The notes beneath the pieces are model-generated. The model saw only the letters and a program-made list of their open reading frames with translations, was not told where the DNA came from and made no database searches. 64,000 nucleotides of DNA from Nilaparvata lugens (taxonomy: Eukaryota > Arthropoda > Insecta > Hemiptera > Delphacidae): positions 3,579,190 to 3,643,189 of the forward strand of contig NC_052514.1 of assembly GCF_014356525.2 (NCBI RefSeq), written 5' to 3'. Numbering within the stretch: the stretch's first letter is position 1; every line of letters begins with the position of its first letter. This document shows positions 1 through 10,743 of this stretch, one piece after another. The position numbers and the translations under genes were made by a program.

Positions 1-162
1 GATTTATTCATAGAAACGGAAGGAAACGGTTTTGCTCCAATCCAACAACTACAGTTACGTTCAAGGTCTTGTAATGTATAGAATCTTAGTTGCAATTTGA
101 GTGCACTTCGAATTTATCACTGTCTTGTTCATAAGTCCCCTGTAAATAGATGTTAACAATAG

Positions 163-800
163 TTGAGAAAGAAGATATATGATAGATACTACTTTCGTTA
201 CAAGAAACACAACTTCTATCTTATACAGTACTTCCCTATTTCAAATTCTTTCTCCTTCAACTTGTTTCTTCTCATCGTTCACTTCTCTTTCTTCTCCAGC
301 TTCTTCCTGTTCTCATTCTACTTCTCATGTTTCTTTACTTTACTTCTCTTTGAACTTTATCCCATCCTTCACAACTTTTCGTGATGAAGATACCATCCCA
401 GTCACTAGATTCTTCCTATTCCACCTCAGCAATCGTAAATCGATTCTACTTTTTCCTCATCTTCTTCTTTTCCATCTTCTCCTAATTCATTCTCCATAAT
501 TTATTCAATAATTCCTTATTTTATTCTCATCCGCTTTAATTTTTTCTGATTTCTTAGTCAATTCCTACAACTATTCCCAGTTCTTCTACCATCTCTCTTA
601 CATTCCTTACTCCTTCTTCAACTTTATCATGATTTCACCTTCTTTCACATCTTCATTATAGATTTTTCCTTTCAGACCACATTCATCATAATCATTTTAA
701 AATATTCCATCCTCACTCACTTCTTCTTTTTCTCCTCCTTCTTCACTATTCCATTATCTGATTTCATTCTTTTGTTCATCACTCTCTCTATTTTGGTAGA
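163..800. repeat. CT-rich low-complexity tract
   Basis: The + strand is dominated by TTC, TCC and TCT runs broken by A/T-rich pieces. Open frames here only translate Ser/Phe/Leu-rich low complexity and show no domain or splice context, so I do not call a gene. Nothing else is recognised in bases 1-162. Confidence 0.7.
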
Positions 801-807
801 GAGTTAG

Positions 808-1088
808 TGGGGAGGATATTTTTGATATTCTTTCCGAAGAATGGACATTGATATGTCCAAAGCTCCGCCAATTTATGTAGATGCTTAACAATATAATTAT
901 CTATAGTTATTATATTACAAATTACTTTTTCATATCATATACAGTTCAATAATTATTTTCTTAGTCTGTATTATGTAAATTCATCTATAATTTTGCTGTA
1001 TTGTAAGCTATTGTATATTAGTGTATAAGCCAGTATATATTGTAATCTACATAAATAAAGTACTCAATCAATCAATCAATCAATCTTT
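808..1088 (+). mobile_element. 3' tail of a non-LTR retrotransposon, (CAAT)n end
   Basis: About 280 bp shared with 8885-9165 and 9171-9447 (both opposite strand) and with 57068-57292 (same strand). The copy ends with AATAAAGTACT followed by (CAAT)n. A polyadenylation-like signal just before a short tandem tail fits the 3' end of a 5'-truncated LINE or a LINE-mobilised SINE. No coding part is present in any copy, so the class is inferred from the tail. Confidence 0.6.
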
Positions 1089-1190
1089 CCCCCTTTCCTC
1101 TCTCCACTCTCCTCTCACGCCCCTTCTCGATCCCTCTTCCCTCAATCCTCTCTATCTCCCTCTTCTTCTTCTTCTTCTTCTTCTTTTCAC

Positions 1191-1221
<31 letters not shown>

Positions 1222-1245
1222 TCCCTCTTCTTCATCTACTTATGG
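1085..1245. repeat. polypyrimidine tract (TTC/TCC)n
   Basis: Simple CT-rich sequence with a long TTC run near 1160-1185, following the (CAAT)n tail of the preceding retrotransposon fragment. Confidence 0.8.
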
Positions 1246-1445
1246 GTTTCCTCACCTCGCCGCCAAGCATCTCAGCTCAAAGGAGGTGCGCAAACTGCAA
1301 AGTGAATTATTGCATCTTTCTTCATATACAGTCTCCCTTTTGCCCCCACCTCCCTCACTATTTATTCGGGTCGAGGACGTCCAAATAAAAAAAGTTTCCC
1401 GCGCAAAACTTTGAAATGTTCCAGCGGCGCCAACCCAACCACATT

Positions 1446-1479
<34 letters not shown>

Positions 1480-1597
1480 TTTCTTGCACAAATCTAATAT
1501 TACTTCTGCAGTCATTTCTTGAAGAAATCTAATATTATTCTGCTGCCTTCCGAATGAGATAATGGGAGAACGAACATAAAAAGAATGCTGGATCGTC
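1246..1597. other. GC-richer unique stretch, no gene called
   Basis: Not seen elsewhere in the window. On the - strand a TTTGCAG acceptor-like site (about 1300) and a GAG/GTGAGG donor-like site (about 1258) bracket 39 bases, too little to call an exon. A short (CA)n lies at 1454-1480. Confidence 0.4.
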
Positions 1598-1970
1598 TAT
1601 AGTAAGGTCCAAGACAGCATTTGATTAACATTGGTGTTGCTATCCTTGTCTATCATTCGACAATGCAGATAGCGCTATCCTTTTCTAGCTCTACAACGTT
1701 GTCAGATCGTTTTTCAACAATGTATAAACGTAATTAATTAACATAATATTCAAACTCAATTATGAAAATTTATTATTATTATTAATTGAAAAATATATAT
1801 TTCTTTGCGTATAAAAAAAATTGATTATTTCAAACAAAAATGAACACTTAATATCACATCAGATATACCGGTATCAGCTATCCTCTAAAGAAAGCAGAGG
1901 CAAGGCAGAGAATCGACAACGCTGTAATCCTATCTTTCTCCACTGCCATTATAGCGTGAACCTCACTATA
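1598..1970. mobile_element. Tc1-like MITE, TATAGTGAGGTCC family
   Basis: The ends are diverged inverted copies of TATAGTGAGGTCCACG (left TATAGTAAGGTCC, right CCTCACTATA). Subterminal words on the right (ATCTTTCTCCACTGCC) match those of the copies at 30627-30842, 31608-32427, 37864-38526, 48268-48692 and 62121-62330. A TA target duplication is inferred from the copy nested at 31608. No transposase is encoded. Confidence 0.7.
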
Positions 1971-2021
1971 TGAGAGCAAATCGGTCATAATTTCAAAAAT
2001 GTGGTATGGCGCACTCACACA

Positions 2022-2714
2022 CAACTTTCCTTGCCGTTATGAAAATTGATCACCTGACGCTAGTGTTCACGCGCATCTCAAGTCTACTATTCAAAGATTT
2101 GAGCCAGCTGGTGTCAAGACAATAACGCTGGAGACACACGGGGTCTGCTATCTCTTCATAGTGAATCATTTAATAGAATCAACAGTTGCCAACAGTTTGC
2201 AATTGAATAATCACATTTTCTCGAATTTCGAGCTTATTTTTTATTTTAGGTGAAAACGTTACTGAACATCAATTGTAAAGTTTTTCATGCTTAATATTTT
2301 CCACGGAGAATTTTTTGTTTAAATTGTATCTGAAGCCTGATACTTGAGAATCTAAAATCAAACTTTGTATAGATGGGGCGGAGCTCCTGGAATTTTTACA
2401 GATATGGGACTTGTGGCAGTTTGTGGCAGTTGATAGAGCTTATCGATGACTATTTTGGGTATAACTTCAATCAAAATCGTTGAGCCGTTTTCAAAAAAAT
2501 CGCGAAAAACCCTGTTTTTGACAACATTTTCGCCATTTTAGCCGCCATCTTGAATCGAATTTGATCGAAATTGTTCGTGTCGGATCATTATATTGTAAGG
2601 ACCTTAGTTCCAAATTTCAATTCATTCTTTCAATTGGGAGATGAGATATCGTGTACACAGACGCACATACACTCATACACACACACACACACCAACACAC
2701 ACACACACACAACA

Positions 2715-2745
<31 letters not shown>

Positions 2746-2906
2746 CCACACACACACACACACCACACACACACACACACACCACACAACACACACACAC
2801 ACCACACACACACACACACACACCACACACACACACACACACCACACACACACACACACACACACCACACCCACACCACACACACACACACACACACCAC
2901 ACAACA

Positions 2907-2971
<65 letters not shown>

Positions 2972-3102
2972 GACCAATACCCAAAAACCACTTTTTTGGA
3001 CTCAGGGGACCTTGAAACGTATAGAAATTTAGAAATTGGGGTACCTTAATTTTTTTCGGAAAGCAATACTTCCCTGACCTATGGTAATAGGGCAAGGAAA
3101 GT
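2022..3102 (+). mobile_element. TIR element carrying a CA microsatellite
   Basis: The copy starts with ACTTTCCTTGCC and ends with its reverse complement GGCAAGGAAAGT. It is collinear with a second copy at 15575-16395, from the Ala/Pro-like start to the text after the CA run. In both, the CA tract is at the same internal place after CACAGACGCACATACAC, so it belongs to the element. No protein is encoded. Superfamily unknown. Confidence 0.7.
2675..2966. repeat. expanded (CA)n with ACC interruptions
   Basis: About 290 bp of CA repeat interrupted at intervals by CACCAC or CAACAC. The same site in the sister element at 15575-16395 has only about 50 bp of uninterrupted CA. All reading frames through it (His-Thr or Cys-Val repeats) are by-products. 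Confidence 0.95.
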
Positions 3103-3725
3103 AAAATTTTTGTTTTTCGCATTCTTATCATGTGATTAGAGTGACACTCACTTCGAAATGTCAGTATACCTCATAAATAGAAATTGATGCTTCACATTCA
3201 ACTCATACTGAAGGTTTGAAGTGGATCACACGAAACAAAATTCTGCATTGGAAGTATGAATATTCTAACAATTCAGAATTTTTAATAGATGAGAATATCA
3301 CGAAGCTAAATTTTGTACATTGAATGACCAGTGTAATATGTTATCAATGAATTATCCTCTACGAAGTATATTATACAGGAGCATTCTGACATGTAAATTA
3401 TCAACTTGAAAAAATATATATTATATAACAATATACAGGAACATTCTGACATTTAGAGATAATCTTATTGCACATATTATTGTGTGAATTTGAGTTTGAA
3501 AATTCAAATATGACAATGACAGAGTCAATGTTTATTGGGATGAGTTGAAACAAACATCTCAAAAGCATTCTCAATCCCATTTGCATAAAACGTTAGTGGC
3601 TTAGCTGGTTAGCTGTCAAAACACACTTGACACATTCTATTGTTTCCAAATGTCAAAGTTGGCAATCTTGTAACTGAATTTCAACTTGAATCAGGCAACA
3701 ATGTCATTGCTATACTGATATACTC
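3103..3725. other. intergenic, nothing recognised
   Basis: AT-rich DNA with two short repeats of a TATACAGGA.CATTCTGACAT word (about 3372 and 3430). No splice-flanked coding segment or TE end was recognised. Confidence 0.4.
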
Positions 3726-4102
3726 AGGGCCGGTTTCCGAGCTCAAGATTTAGCTAAGTCCTAGACTTAAAACAGCTGGAGTCAGAAAACTAGCTTTCCA
3801 AAACGGGGCATAGTCGCAGCTTTTATAACAGTAGTCGTAGTTTTCATTTTCTCATTTCTATAAATTGGAAACGTTTTTCCTTGACGGAATTAGACATTCC
3901 TAAATTATTCAAAATAGCTGAAACTTTACACTATTTTCTCTTTATTTTATTTTGTGTTCAATTTTCTAGTTTTTCGAAATCTTATTCAAACGTGACTATG
4001 ACAATGACTGCGACTACGCCCCGTTTTGGAAAACCAATTTTCTGACTCCATCTGTTTGAAGTCTGAAACTTAGCTAAATCCCGAGCTCAGAAACCGGCCT
4101 TA
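3726..4102. mobile_element. MITE with long terminal inverted repeats
   Basis: Left end GGCCGGTTTCCGAGCTC and right end GAGCTCAGAAACCGGCC are inverted copies. The match continues inward for roughly 70 bases on each side (AAAACGGGGCATAGTCGC against GCGACTACGCCCCGTTTT). The AT-rich middle encodes nothing. Confidence 0.75.
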
Positions 4103-4373
4103 AGAATCGGAATGAAGAGAGTTAAATTATGGGATAAATTATCATGGAATAATCTTGAAACTGTTGTAACATTTTTGTAGAAAATATATTCAGCTGATGT
4201 TCAATCTTGAAGATTTGAGACGAATGAATGAGGAAATTTCAAATTGGTTCAATTAGTATTATCAGAAACAAAAGATTGTAGCAATGTGAAATTATGTTTA
4301 ACGGTATCTATACTTACTCTAAGATAATATCCAACAATTTATAATCAGAAATGAAACAAGCTCCTCTCAAATT

Positions 4374-5007
4374 AAGTCTGTGCGAAGGCTAAAAATAAAC
4401 TTTCTACTGGTGATACTTTTCAAAGTTTTTCGACTTGTATATTATCAAGCTATGAAAATGGAAAAGTTTTCTCAGGAAAACATTTTTCCGACCACTACTT
4501 TTTGAGATATGAGCGCTTAAAGTTTAAATTTTTGGGAGAGAACATTTCAAATTCGGCATGAGATAAATCCATCAAATTTGGAGGATAGATTTTTCATGAT
4601 ATTGTTAATTAAATGAAACAAAAATTTTCAGAGAATATTAATTTTTGAGAAAGTTATTCAATTTATCATAAATGACCAAAAATAATTATTCAACTGAAAG
4701 TTATTTTTGGTCAATTTGTGTAAATTGATTAACTTTCTCAAAAATTAATATTTTCAGAAAATTTTTGTTTCATTTAATTAACAATACCATGAAAGATTTA
4801 TCCTTCAAATTTCATGGATATATCTCTTACCGAATTTGAAATGTTCTGTCCCAAAAATTTAAACTTTAGGTCCCAGAAAGTAATGATCGGAAAAATATTT
4901 CCCTGAGAAAACTTTCTCATTTTGATAGCTTGATAATATACCAAATCGAAAAACTTTGAAAAATATCACCAGTGGAAAGTTTATTTTTAGCCTTTGCACA
5001 GCCTTAA
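4374..5007. mobile_element. foldback element, about 630-bp inverted repeat
   Basis: The left half (from AAGTCTGTGCGAAGGC) is repeated in reverse complement in the right half (to GCCTTTGCACAGCCTTA), with the symmetry point near 4690. Arms are about 300 bp and differ at scattered sites. One arm alone recurs at 55958-56226. No coding capacity. Confidence 0.8.
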
Positions 5008-5505
5008 TAGAAAGTTTCACAGTTTCAGTTTGGAATAATTTACAACTATTTCAAGTTGGAGTAGAATCCAAAGTATAAATTCCGCGTGAAAAAGAGTATT
5101 TCAATTTCATTTCAAATTAATTATCCAATACTTCAGAATTCAGATATTCACTGCCACAAAAATTCAAACCCACAACTGAACTCTGCCATTGAGAAACATT
5201 AAATTGGAAAATCATTTCAAAATAGATACAAGCATAGAAAAACAATAGCATAAGTAGATATCCCAAGGTATAGGGCGTTTATGTCGCATCGTTTACTGTT
5301 ATCTCAAGCCGATTATTCATGTAATTCTTTCCCATGAAGCTGTGTGACACTGGTAGTCTCTCATACTGTGCCGTTCATACACTCTCACCCCAACAAAACA
5401 GTAAAAATCGACAGTAATCGGCTTGAGATAACAGTAGAGGTTGCAACATAAACGCCCTATACCATGGGATATTTACTTACGCAATTTTTTCTCTATGATA
5501 TAAGT
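5008..5505. mobile_element. spacer plus palindromic MITE shared with 55390-55960
   Basis: Bases 5008-5229 match 55740-55957 in reverse complement. Bases 5230-5505 are a palindromic MITE whose ends read CATAGAAAAACAATAGC and, inverted, ATTTTTTCTCTATG; the inner arms carry TATAGGGCGTTTATGTCGC. The same MITE, spacer and foldback arm are found in the same order at 55390-56226, so they move or are copied as one block. Confidence 0.65.
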
Positions 5506-5725
5506 TAGAGGTTTTGAAAGTTCAAGTACTAAACTAGTAAGTAGCTTGATGCTAGAGGCTCCCCTGCTGTGGGCGTGTCTTGTCTTGACCAATGGCAGGC
5601 TGACTTTCACTTTGATAGTACGTCAACTACCTATCAGATGGCTCAAGATGGCCGTCACATCTTATTGACAAATATGTTCATTATCCAACATTATTCAGGC
5701 ATATTAATTTACTGAATTATTAGAA

Positions 5726-6328
5726 CTAGCAGGTAACTCGTGCTTCGCAAGGATCTTTCTTAAAACTTGACGTAATGAAATCTAGAAGAATTCAAAATAG
5801 GCCTATGTACAGTGAGTCAGTCATTCTATCAGGGCTCGAATAACCTTCATTGAAAGACATATTAACTGCATGCGTTTTCATATTGCCGATACAGCATTGA
5901 TGAAACTGTAGACGTTTATTTAGAATTTGTCTCAAAAATTGTTCTAGCTGAAAAATTAATAATCCATGCCACGTGTAGGCCTAAACATTGCATCACGAAA
6001 ACGAAGTTTCAAAGCTATGTTTTTCAGGTAGAAAGCAATATAGAAACAGATGTTCCTTTTTTAATTTCGACCATATGATTTGGTGATTTTTTAATGAAAT
6101 CGAATGTACCATTAATAAAATTTAAACATTAATTCTGAAAAATCTAGGAGGAAAATTAAAATTTGGGCTTCCAGGTGTACGAAATTGATATTTTTAGAAT
6201 CTATGTGCAAAATTTGGAGATCTAAATCATTCCCGTTTTTCCGGTATGCAATCCACAAGTTGACATGTTTTGATGCGAACAAACGAACACACGAACAAAC
6301 ACAACCCTACTCTCTCTTATTATATAGA
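5726..6328 (-). mobile_element. Helitron-like element, family B, non-autonomous
   Basis: Read on the - strand, the copy starts with TC (TCTATATAATAAGAGAG) and ends with ACCTGCTAG. The flanking bases are A on the 5' side and T on the 3' side, as expected for Helitrons, which insert between A and T without duplication. The 3' word GAAGCACGAGTTACCTGCTAG matches the copies at 10522-10743 and 31114-32819. No Rep/helicase is present. Confidence 0.75.
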
Positions 6329-7231
6329 TTACATATTTTGTAGAAAAGTATCACAGGCTGAGACCCAAAACTGTTCCAATTCTGATAATTCATTCATAAT
6401 TATGCAACTTTCATATTACTGAATTACGTAAATTACTATTTTAATTCCAAAACAAAAAAAAAACACCGATTTCAAATTCGTCTAATAATCTACGCATTTA
6501 TCAGTTCTACTCTTATCGAGCTCTACTCATGATTCTATTATTAACATCATCATATATTCATTTGTAATGAACCCAATCTGCACTGATCGAATTCGATTCT
6601 GCAATAATACTGATTGGACTTTTCAGACGAGAGGTCATTCTTTTTCAACGAACCAGGAATTTTCACAATATTCCACCAACGGGGAAAACTGTTCTGGAAA
6701 ATACAGAGAAACTCTTCCTCCTCCTCCACCTTATCCTCCTCCTCCCCCTCCTCACACAACAGCACACGATGTAGCATTTTCGATGCTTTCAATTTCCTAT
6801 TCTGCTGAGCAACAGGATAAAGAAAAACGGCAAGAAGAGGAAAAATAAGAAAAAGAGGTGTTGGAGGAGGTGGTAGAGGAGGAGGAGGAAGAGAAGGAGA
6901 AGGAGGAGGAGAATATGAAGGTAGAGGAGGAGGAGGAGTAGGATATAAAGAAAGAGAAGTAGGAGAACGGAGGAAAGACCTTTCATGAATTTTACAAACG
7001 AATGTGCTCTCTGAAGAGAAGCAGTCTGAGCATAGTGCAAGCTGAATATGGGATTGGAGCCTGAAAGCTGAAAGAGAAAAAGGAACAGAAGCTGGTGAGA
7101 GAGAAGGAGGAATAAAAGAGAGAGGGAACGAGAAACTAGAGAATAAATATATGAATGGGATCTAAGATGAACCAGTCGTTGGAGATAGAGTGCTAGATGT
7201 ATTGTGTAATGTAGTATAGACAAAAAATGAA
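6329..7231. repeat. intergenic with purine/pyrimidine tracts
   Basis: A TCC-rich tract at about 6715-6760 switches to a GGA/GAA-rich tract at about 6830-6970. Open frames through it give Pro or Glu runs and lack splice support. The rest shows nothing recognised. Confidence 0.5.
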
Positions 7232-8345
7232 ATGAGAAATGGATTAGATTAAATTAGATTTCTTTATTTATGTATGTTACAATATTTACCGACTTATACA
7301 CTAACTAGCCGTCAGGCTCGCTTCGCTCGACATATCCGTCTAGCCAGGGGGCCCCGCCCCCTGGACCCCAGACTGGATCGTCCAAGAAAGATATCAGCAG
7401 GCTCGCTTCGCTCGCCTGCATTTTTCATTTGAGCATTTTTATCATATGTTAGGACAATCCAGTCGGGGGTCCAGACTAAACGTCTCGCTAAACGGATATG
7501 GCGAGCGAAGCGAGCCTGACGGCTAGTAATATAATATTCCCAGGATTGAAGTAGCAGTGCCCAATCAATTTTTCCGCGATAAATGCATTTAAATCTTCAA
7601 CTTGGTGCCAACCTAACAAAGTCAACTCAACTTAATGCCAACCTGACAAAATTATTAATTTAGTTGCCAGGTAACAACTGTTTCGAAGAGATACTCTATC
7701 TAGATTATAGTTCTATAGTAACATATGATATGGGAATTTCAATTATAATTAAGAGATTGGGAGAAGAAGAATATACATGCTAAAAGACGAACTTTAAATC
7801 CTTAAAAACAACCCTTAGAGTTAAAATATTGCCTAAAGATTTCTTAGTGCGCCTCTAAAGGGCCAACTGAACATACCTACCAAATTTGAACGTTTTTGTT
7901 CCGGTAGATTTTTAGTTATGCGAGTGAGTGAGTGAGTGAGTGAGTCAGTCAGTCAGTCAGTCAGTGAGTGAGTGCCATTTCGCTTTTATATATATATATA
8001 TATATATATAGATTTACATTGAATGACGATAATGCTAGTTATTTTACGAATTTCACAAAGTGTAAACAATTAATCAATGAGAATAAATATAGAAATGCAA
8101 TTAGAATACCGATAATATAATAATGTGATGTAACTTCATAAATCGGCGGTGTTTCAACTAATAATTGTCGATTTTCTGAAAATATCCTTCCCATTAACAC
8201 ATGACCGGGGAATATAGAGAGAAAGATGGAGTGTGTGAAATCAAGAGATGGAGTGAGTGAAGTCTCGGCCAATGGCAGCTGAGCTGAGCCTTCATTGGTC
8301 AACAGCCGATGGCCAATCGTAGGGCTTCACCCACACTATAGTGAG
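7232..8345 (-). mobile_element. family F element split by a Helitron
   Basis: The two parts (7232-7304 and 8013-8345) are together the reverse complement of sequence seen at 56690-56965 and partly at 11603-12005. The 3' tail is (AATCT)n-like, as in retrotransposon ends. A piece with a frame starting MTNEGSAQLPLAET recurs at 11637, but only because the DNA repeats; there is no evidence that it is a protein. Its 5' side abuts a TATAGTGAGGTCC MITE end here and at 11600. Confidence 0.65.
7305..8012 (-). mobile_element. Helitron-like element, family A, non-autonomous
   Basis: On the - strand it begins TCTATATATATA, then AAAAGCGAAATGGCACTC and (ACTC)n/(GACT)n repeats, and ends GCGAGCCTGACGGCTAG with flanks A and T. 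GC-rich inverted words near the 3' end (CCAGGGGGC.CCGCCCCCTGG) can form a hairpin. Copies: 52349-53138, 59790-60477, a 5' fragment at 62563 and a 3' fragment at 48725. The uninterrupted target exists at 56883-56920. Confidence 0.8.
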
Positions 8346-8355
8346 GTCCACGTTA

Positions 8356-8755
8356 GGCTAGGCCACTACCTCCGTAAACAAAGCCGTAGTGCATTCGTGT
8401 GACGTCAGCACAGGTAGGCCTGCAACACCAATACAAACACTAGCAGATATAGATCAGCTGAGATCAACGAATTTTTATTGGTGTGGGAGCCCTACCTCTG
8501 CTTACGTCACACGAATGCACTACGGCTTTGTTTACGGAGGTAGTGGCTGCTAGGCGCACACCGGTTAGTCAAGACATGACAAGACATGATCAGACACGTT
8601 TAGTCACAATACTTCACATAGTTGCTTATGACGCAACTCACACTGATTAGTCATTGCAATTAGACATGTCTTCATAAGCAACTATGTGAAGTATTGTGAC
8701 TAAACGTGTCTGTTCATGTCTTGTCTTGTCTTGACTGACTGGTGTGCGTCTAGCC
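8356..8755. mobile_element. two nested palindromic MITEs with TTA duplication
   Basis: Bases 8362-8547 form a palindrome (GCCACTACCTCCGTAAAC against GTTTACGGAGGTAGTGGC). It lies inside the end of a second palindrome that runs to 8755 (GCGCACACC...GGTGTGCGTC). The whole block is flanked by TTA at 8353-8355 and 8756-8758 and interrupts a Tc1-like MITE end. Half of the first palindrome recurs at 17640-17760. Confidence 0.7.
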
Positions 8756-8884
8756 TTATAATGTTAGTGTTTGCTTAAAATTTGGGTTGTAATCCTTGTC
8801 TATAATTTGACAAAGCAGATAGGTGCTATCCTTTTCTAACTCCGTCGATTCCCTAATAAGTGGGGGAGTGTGAGAGAGATAGAG
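8756..8884. mobile_element. remnant of a TATAGTGAGGTCC-family MITE
   Basis: Continues the MITE end that starts at 8346 and is interrupted by the nested palindromes. The words ATCCTTGTCTAT and GCTATCCTTTTCTA match the subterminal parts of the copies at 1598 and 37864. Confidence 0.5.
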
Positions 8885-9445
8885 ATTGATTGATTGACTG
8901 ATTGAGCACTTCATTTATGTAGATTACAATATATACTGGCTTATACACTTATATACAATAGCTTACAATACAGCAAAATTATAGATGAATTCACATAATA
9001 TAGACTAAGAAAATAATCATTGAACTGTATATGATATGAAAAAGCAATTTGTAATATAATAACTATAGATAATAATAATATTGTTATGCATCTACATAAA
9101 TTGGCGGAGCTTTGGACATATCAATGTCCATTCTTCCGAAAGAATATTAAAATTATCCTCCCCAGTGAGAGAGATTGATTGATTGAGTACTTTATTTATG
9201 TAGATTACAATATATTATACTGTCTTATACACTTATATACAATAGCTTACAATACAGCAAAATTATAGATGAATTTACATAATATAGACTAAGAAAATAA
9301 TTATTGAACTGTATATGATATGAAAAAGTAATTTGTAAAATAATAACTATAGATAATTATATTGTTATGCATCTACATAAATTGGCGGAGCTTTGGACAT
9401 ATCAATGTCCATTTTCTTCGGAAAGAATATTAAAAATATCCTCCC

Positions 9446-9447
<2 letters not shown>
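8885..9447 (-). mobile_element. two head-to-tail retrotransposon 3' tails
   Basis: Two copies (8885-9165 and 9171-9447) of the (CAAT)n-tailed fragment at 808-1088, in the reverse direction, with a period of about 285 bp. Both carry the same truncated end (CCTCCCCAGTGAGAGAG), so one duplicated the other or the same template was used twice. Confidence 0.65.
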
Positions 9448-9485
<38 letters not shown>

Positions 9486-9497
9486 GAGAGAGAGAGA
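9448..9497. repeat. (GA)n microsatellite
   Basis: About 24 GA units with one GTGA interruption, directly after the second retrotransposon tail. Confidence 0.95.
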
Positions 9498-9651
9498 TGC
9501 AAGTCAACTAGAAGTGGGTAGCAGACTAAGCTCTGGAAACAGCATCATTTCCGTCTTTAGTTAAACTCATTTCAAATTGTCAGCATTCCTTACATATAGC
9601 AGTGTAGAGTAGCTGGATTGAAGGGCTTACAAAGTTTTGTCTGTTTTCCAG

Positions 9652-9789
9652 TCGCCGTGTGTTAAGCCCATGCTTAAACCCTGCAGCCATGTCGATGAAA
9701 CCCCACTCATCAAAAGTCACACATCCAAGTTACACAGTCAACTCTCAAATGGCAAATGGATAGAACCTTCAGGTTGCCTCAATCACTAA
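9652..9789 (+). other. possible upstream exon, weak
   Basis: A polypyrimidine stretch and TTTTCCAG lead into an open frame reading SPCVKPMLKPCSHVDETPL and so on for 45 codons to a TAA at 9787. Composition is more protein-like than the surroundings and the sequence is not repeated in the window. A donor is doubtful: TTCAG/GTTGCC at about 9771 is possible but its phase would not fit the exon at 11043 without another exon between. It could be a 5' exon of the + strand gene or chance. Confidence 0.25.
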
Positions 9790-9849
9790 AAGGGTTCCAG
9801 GTTTCGATTGCTCAATTCAAAATTACTTCTGACCTAGTTTCGATTGTTA

Positions 9850-9978
9850 CAGAGAAGGTAGAAGGAGAAGAAGAAGGAGAAGAAGAAGAAGAACAAGAAC
9901 AAGAAGAAGAAGAAGAAGAATAAGAAGAAGAAGAAGTAGGAGAAGAAGAAGAAGAAGAAGTAGGAGAAGAAGAGGAAT
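9850..9978. repeat. (GAA)n microsatellite
   Basis: GAA/GGA repeats. A TTACAG acceptor-like site precedes it, but the Glu-rich frame closes and there is no donor. Confidence 0.85.
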
Positions 9979-10095
9979 AAGTTACATAGGTTACATAGCT
10001 AAAATATTCTATATTAGTGAAGTCGTATTGAAGACGTTTTAATCAGTTTCAACAACTATAGGAGACTCATGTTGAATTGGATAGTCTATCGAAAG

Positions 10096-10515
10096 TACTA
10101 GTAGTTCTGTGAACAGTAGACCTCACTCAGTATTCTTCCCCATCCACAAGTACCTGATTGAAACTATAGACCTTATGGAAATACATCAATAGACTGGCTT
10201 CTCCACACATCTGTGTAATCACTTGTCAGCTGATTTATGATGAATAATTCTATAGTCTGATTTTCACTCTTATATTGGCGTATGAATGAGGCTCCTTCTT
10301 CCTTTTATATTATCCTTGAAATGCAAAATTTCTAAAAACCTTGTGTATACGTCGACGCGCAATTTAAAGAGGAACATACCTGTCAAATTTCATGAAAATC
10401 TATTACCGCGTTTCGCCGTAAATGCGCAACATAAAAACATATAAACATTTAAACACTAAGAGAAATGCCAAACCGTCGACTTGAATCTTAGACCTCACTT
10501 CGCTCGGTCAAATAT
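10096..10515 (-). mobile_element. family C repeat (GACCGAGCGAAGTGAGG)
   Basis: In reverse complement the copy starts TTGACCGAGCGAAGTGAGG and ends CTGTTCACAGAACTAC. Related copies: 51046-51705 (-), 55026-56297 (+, interrupted) and 58587-59430 (+, interrupted). Internal words CGTCGACGCGCAATTT and CATACGCCAATAT are shared. No coding capacity; class unknown. Confidence 0.65.
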
Positions 10516-10521
10516 TTTATA

Positions 10522-10743
10522 CCAGAAGGTAACCCGTGCTCCGCAAGAGTCTATTTTAACACTTGACGTGATGAAATCTTCGAGAATTTAAAATAGGCCT
10601 ATAACCATCCTCGGTTAATTAAGAATCTTTATGCAAAATTTCAAGTTAATCAGACCAGCAGTTCAGACGTGATGATGCGTCAAACATAATTTTCCTATCC
10701 TGTACGTTCTATAAGCCTTTTCTTTATTTTATTATAGTATAGA
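10522..10743 (-). mobile_element. short Helitron-like element, family B
   Basis: On the - strand it runs from TCTATACTATAATAAAAT to CGGGTTACCTTCTGG (CTGG fits the CTRR Helitron end) with A and T flanks. 222 bp, an internally deleted relative of 5726-6328. Confidence 0.7.

Noticed and set aside
163..499. Ser/Phe-rich open frames
   Set aside because: Low-complexity CT-rich DNA, no splice or domain support.
1258..1300. Possible 39-nt - strand mini-exon
   Set aside because: Sites are plausible but length and frame give too little evidence.
2571..3131. Long open frames on both strands
   Set aside because: They translate the CA microsatellite (His-Thr or Cys-Val repeats).
6567..6848. Open frame with a poly-Pro stretch
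   Set aside because: Pro run comes from a TCC tract, frame ends in a GAA/GGA tract; no splice sites fitting the gene.
8039..8302. Frame MTNEGSAQLPLAET, also at 11637
   Set aside because: Both lie in copies of a non-coding repeat; frames diverge after a few codons.
9853..9924. Acceptor-like site followed by a Glu-rich frame
   Set aside because: Pure GAA microsatellite; closes at TAA without donor.
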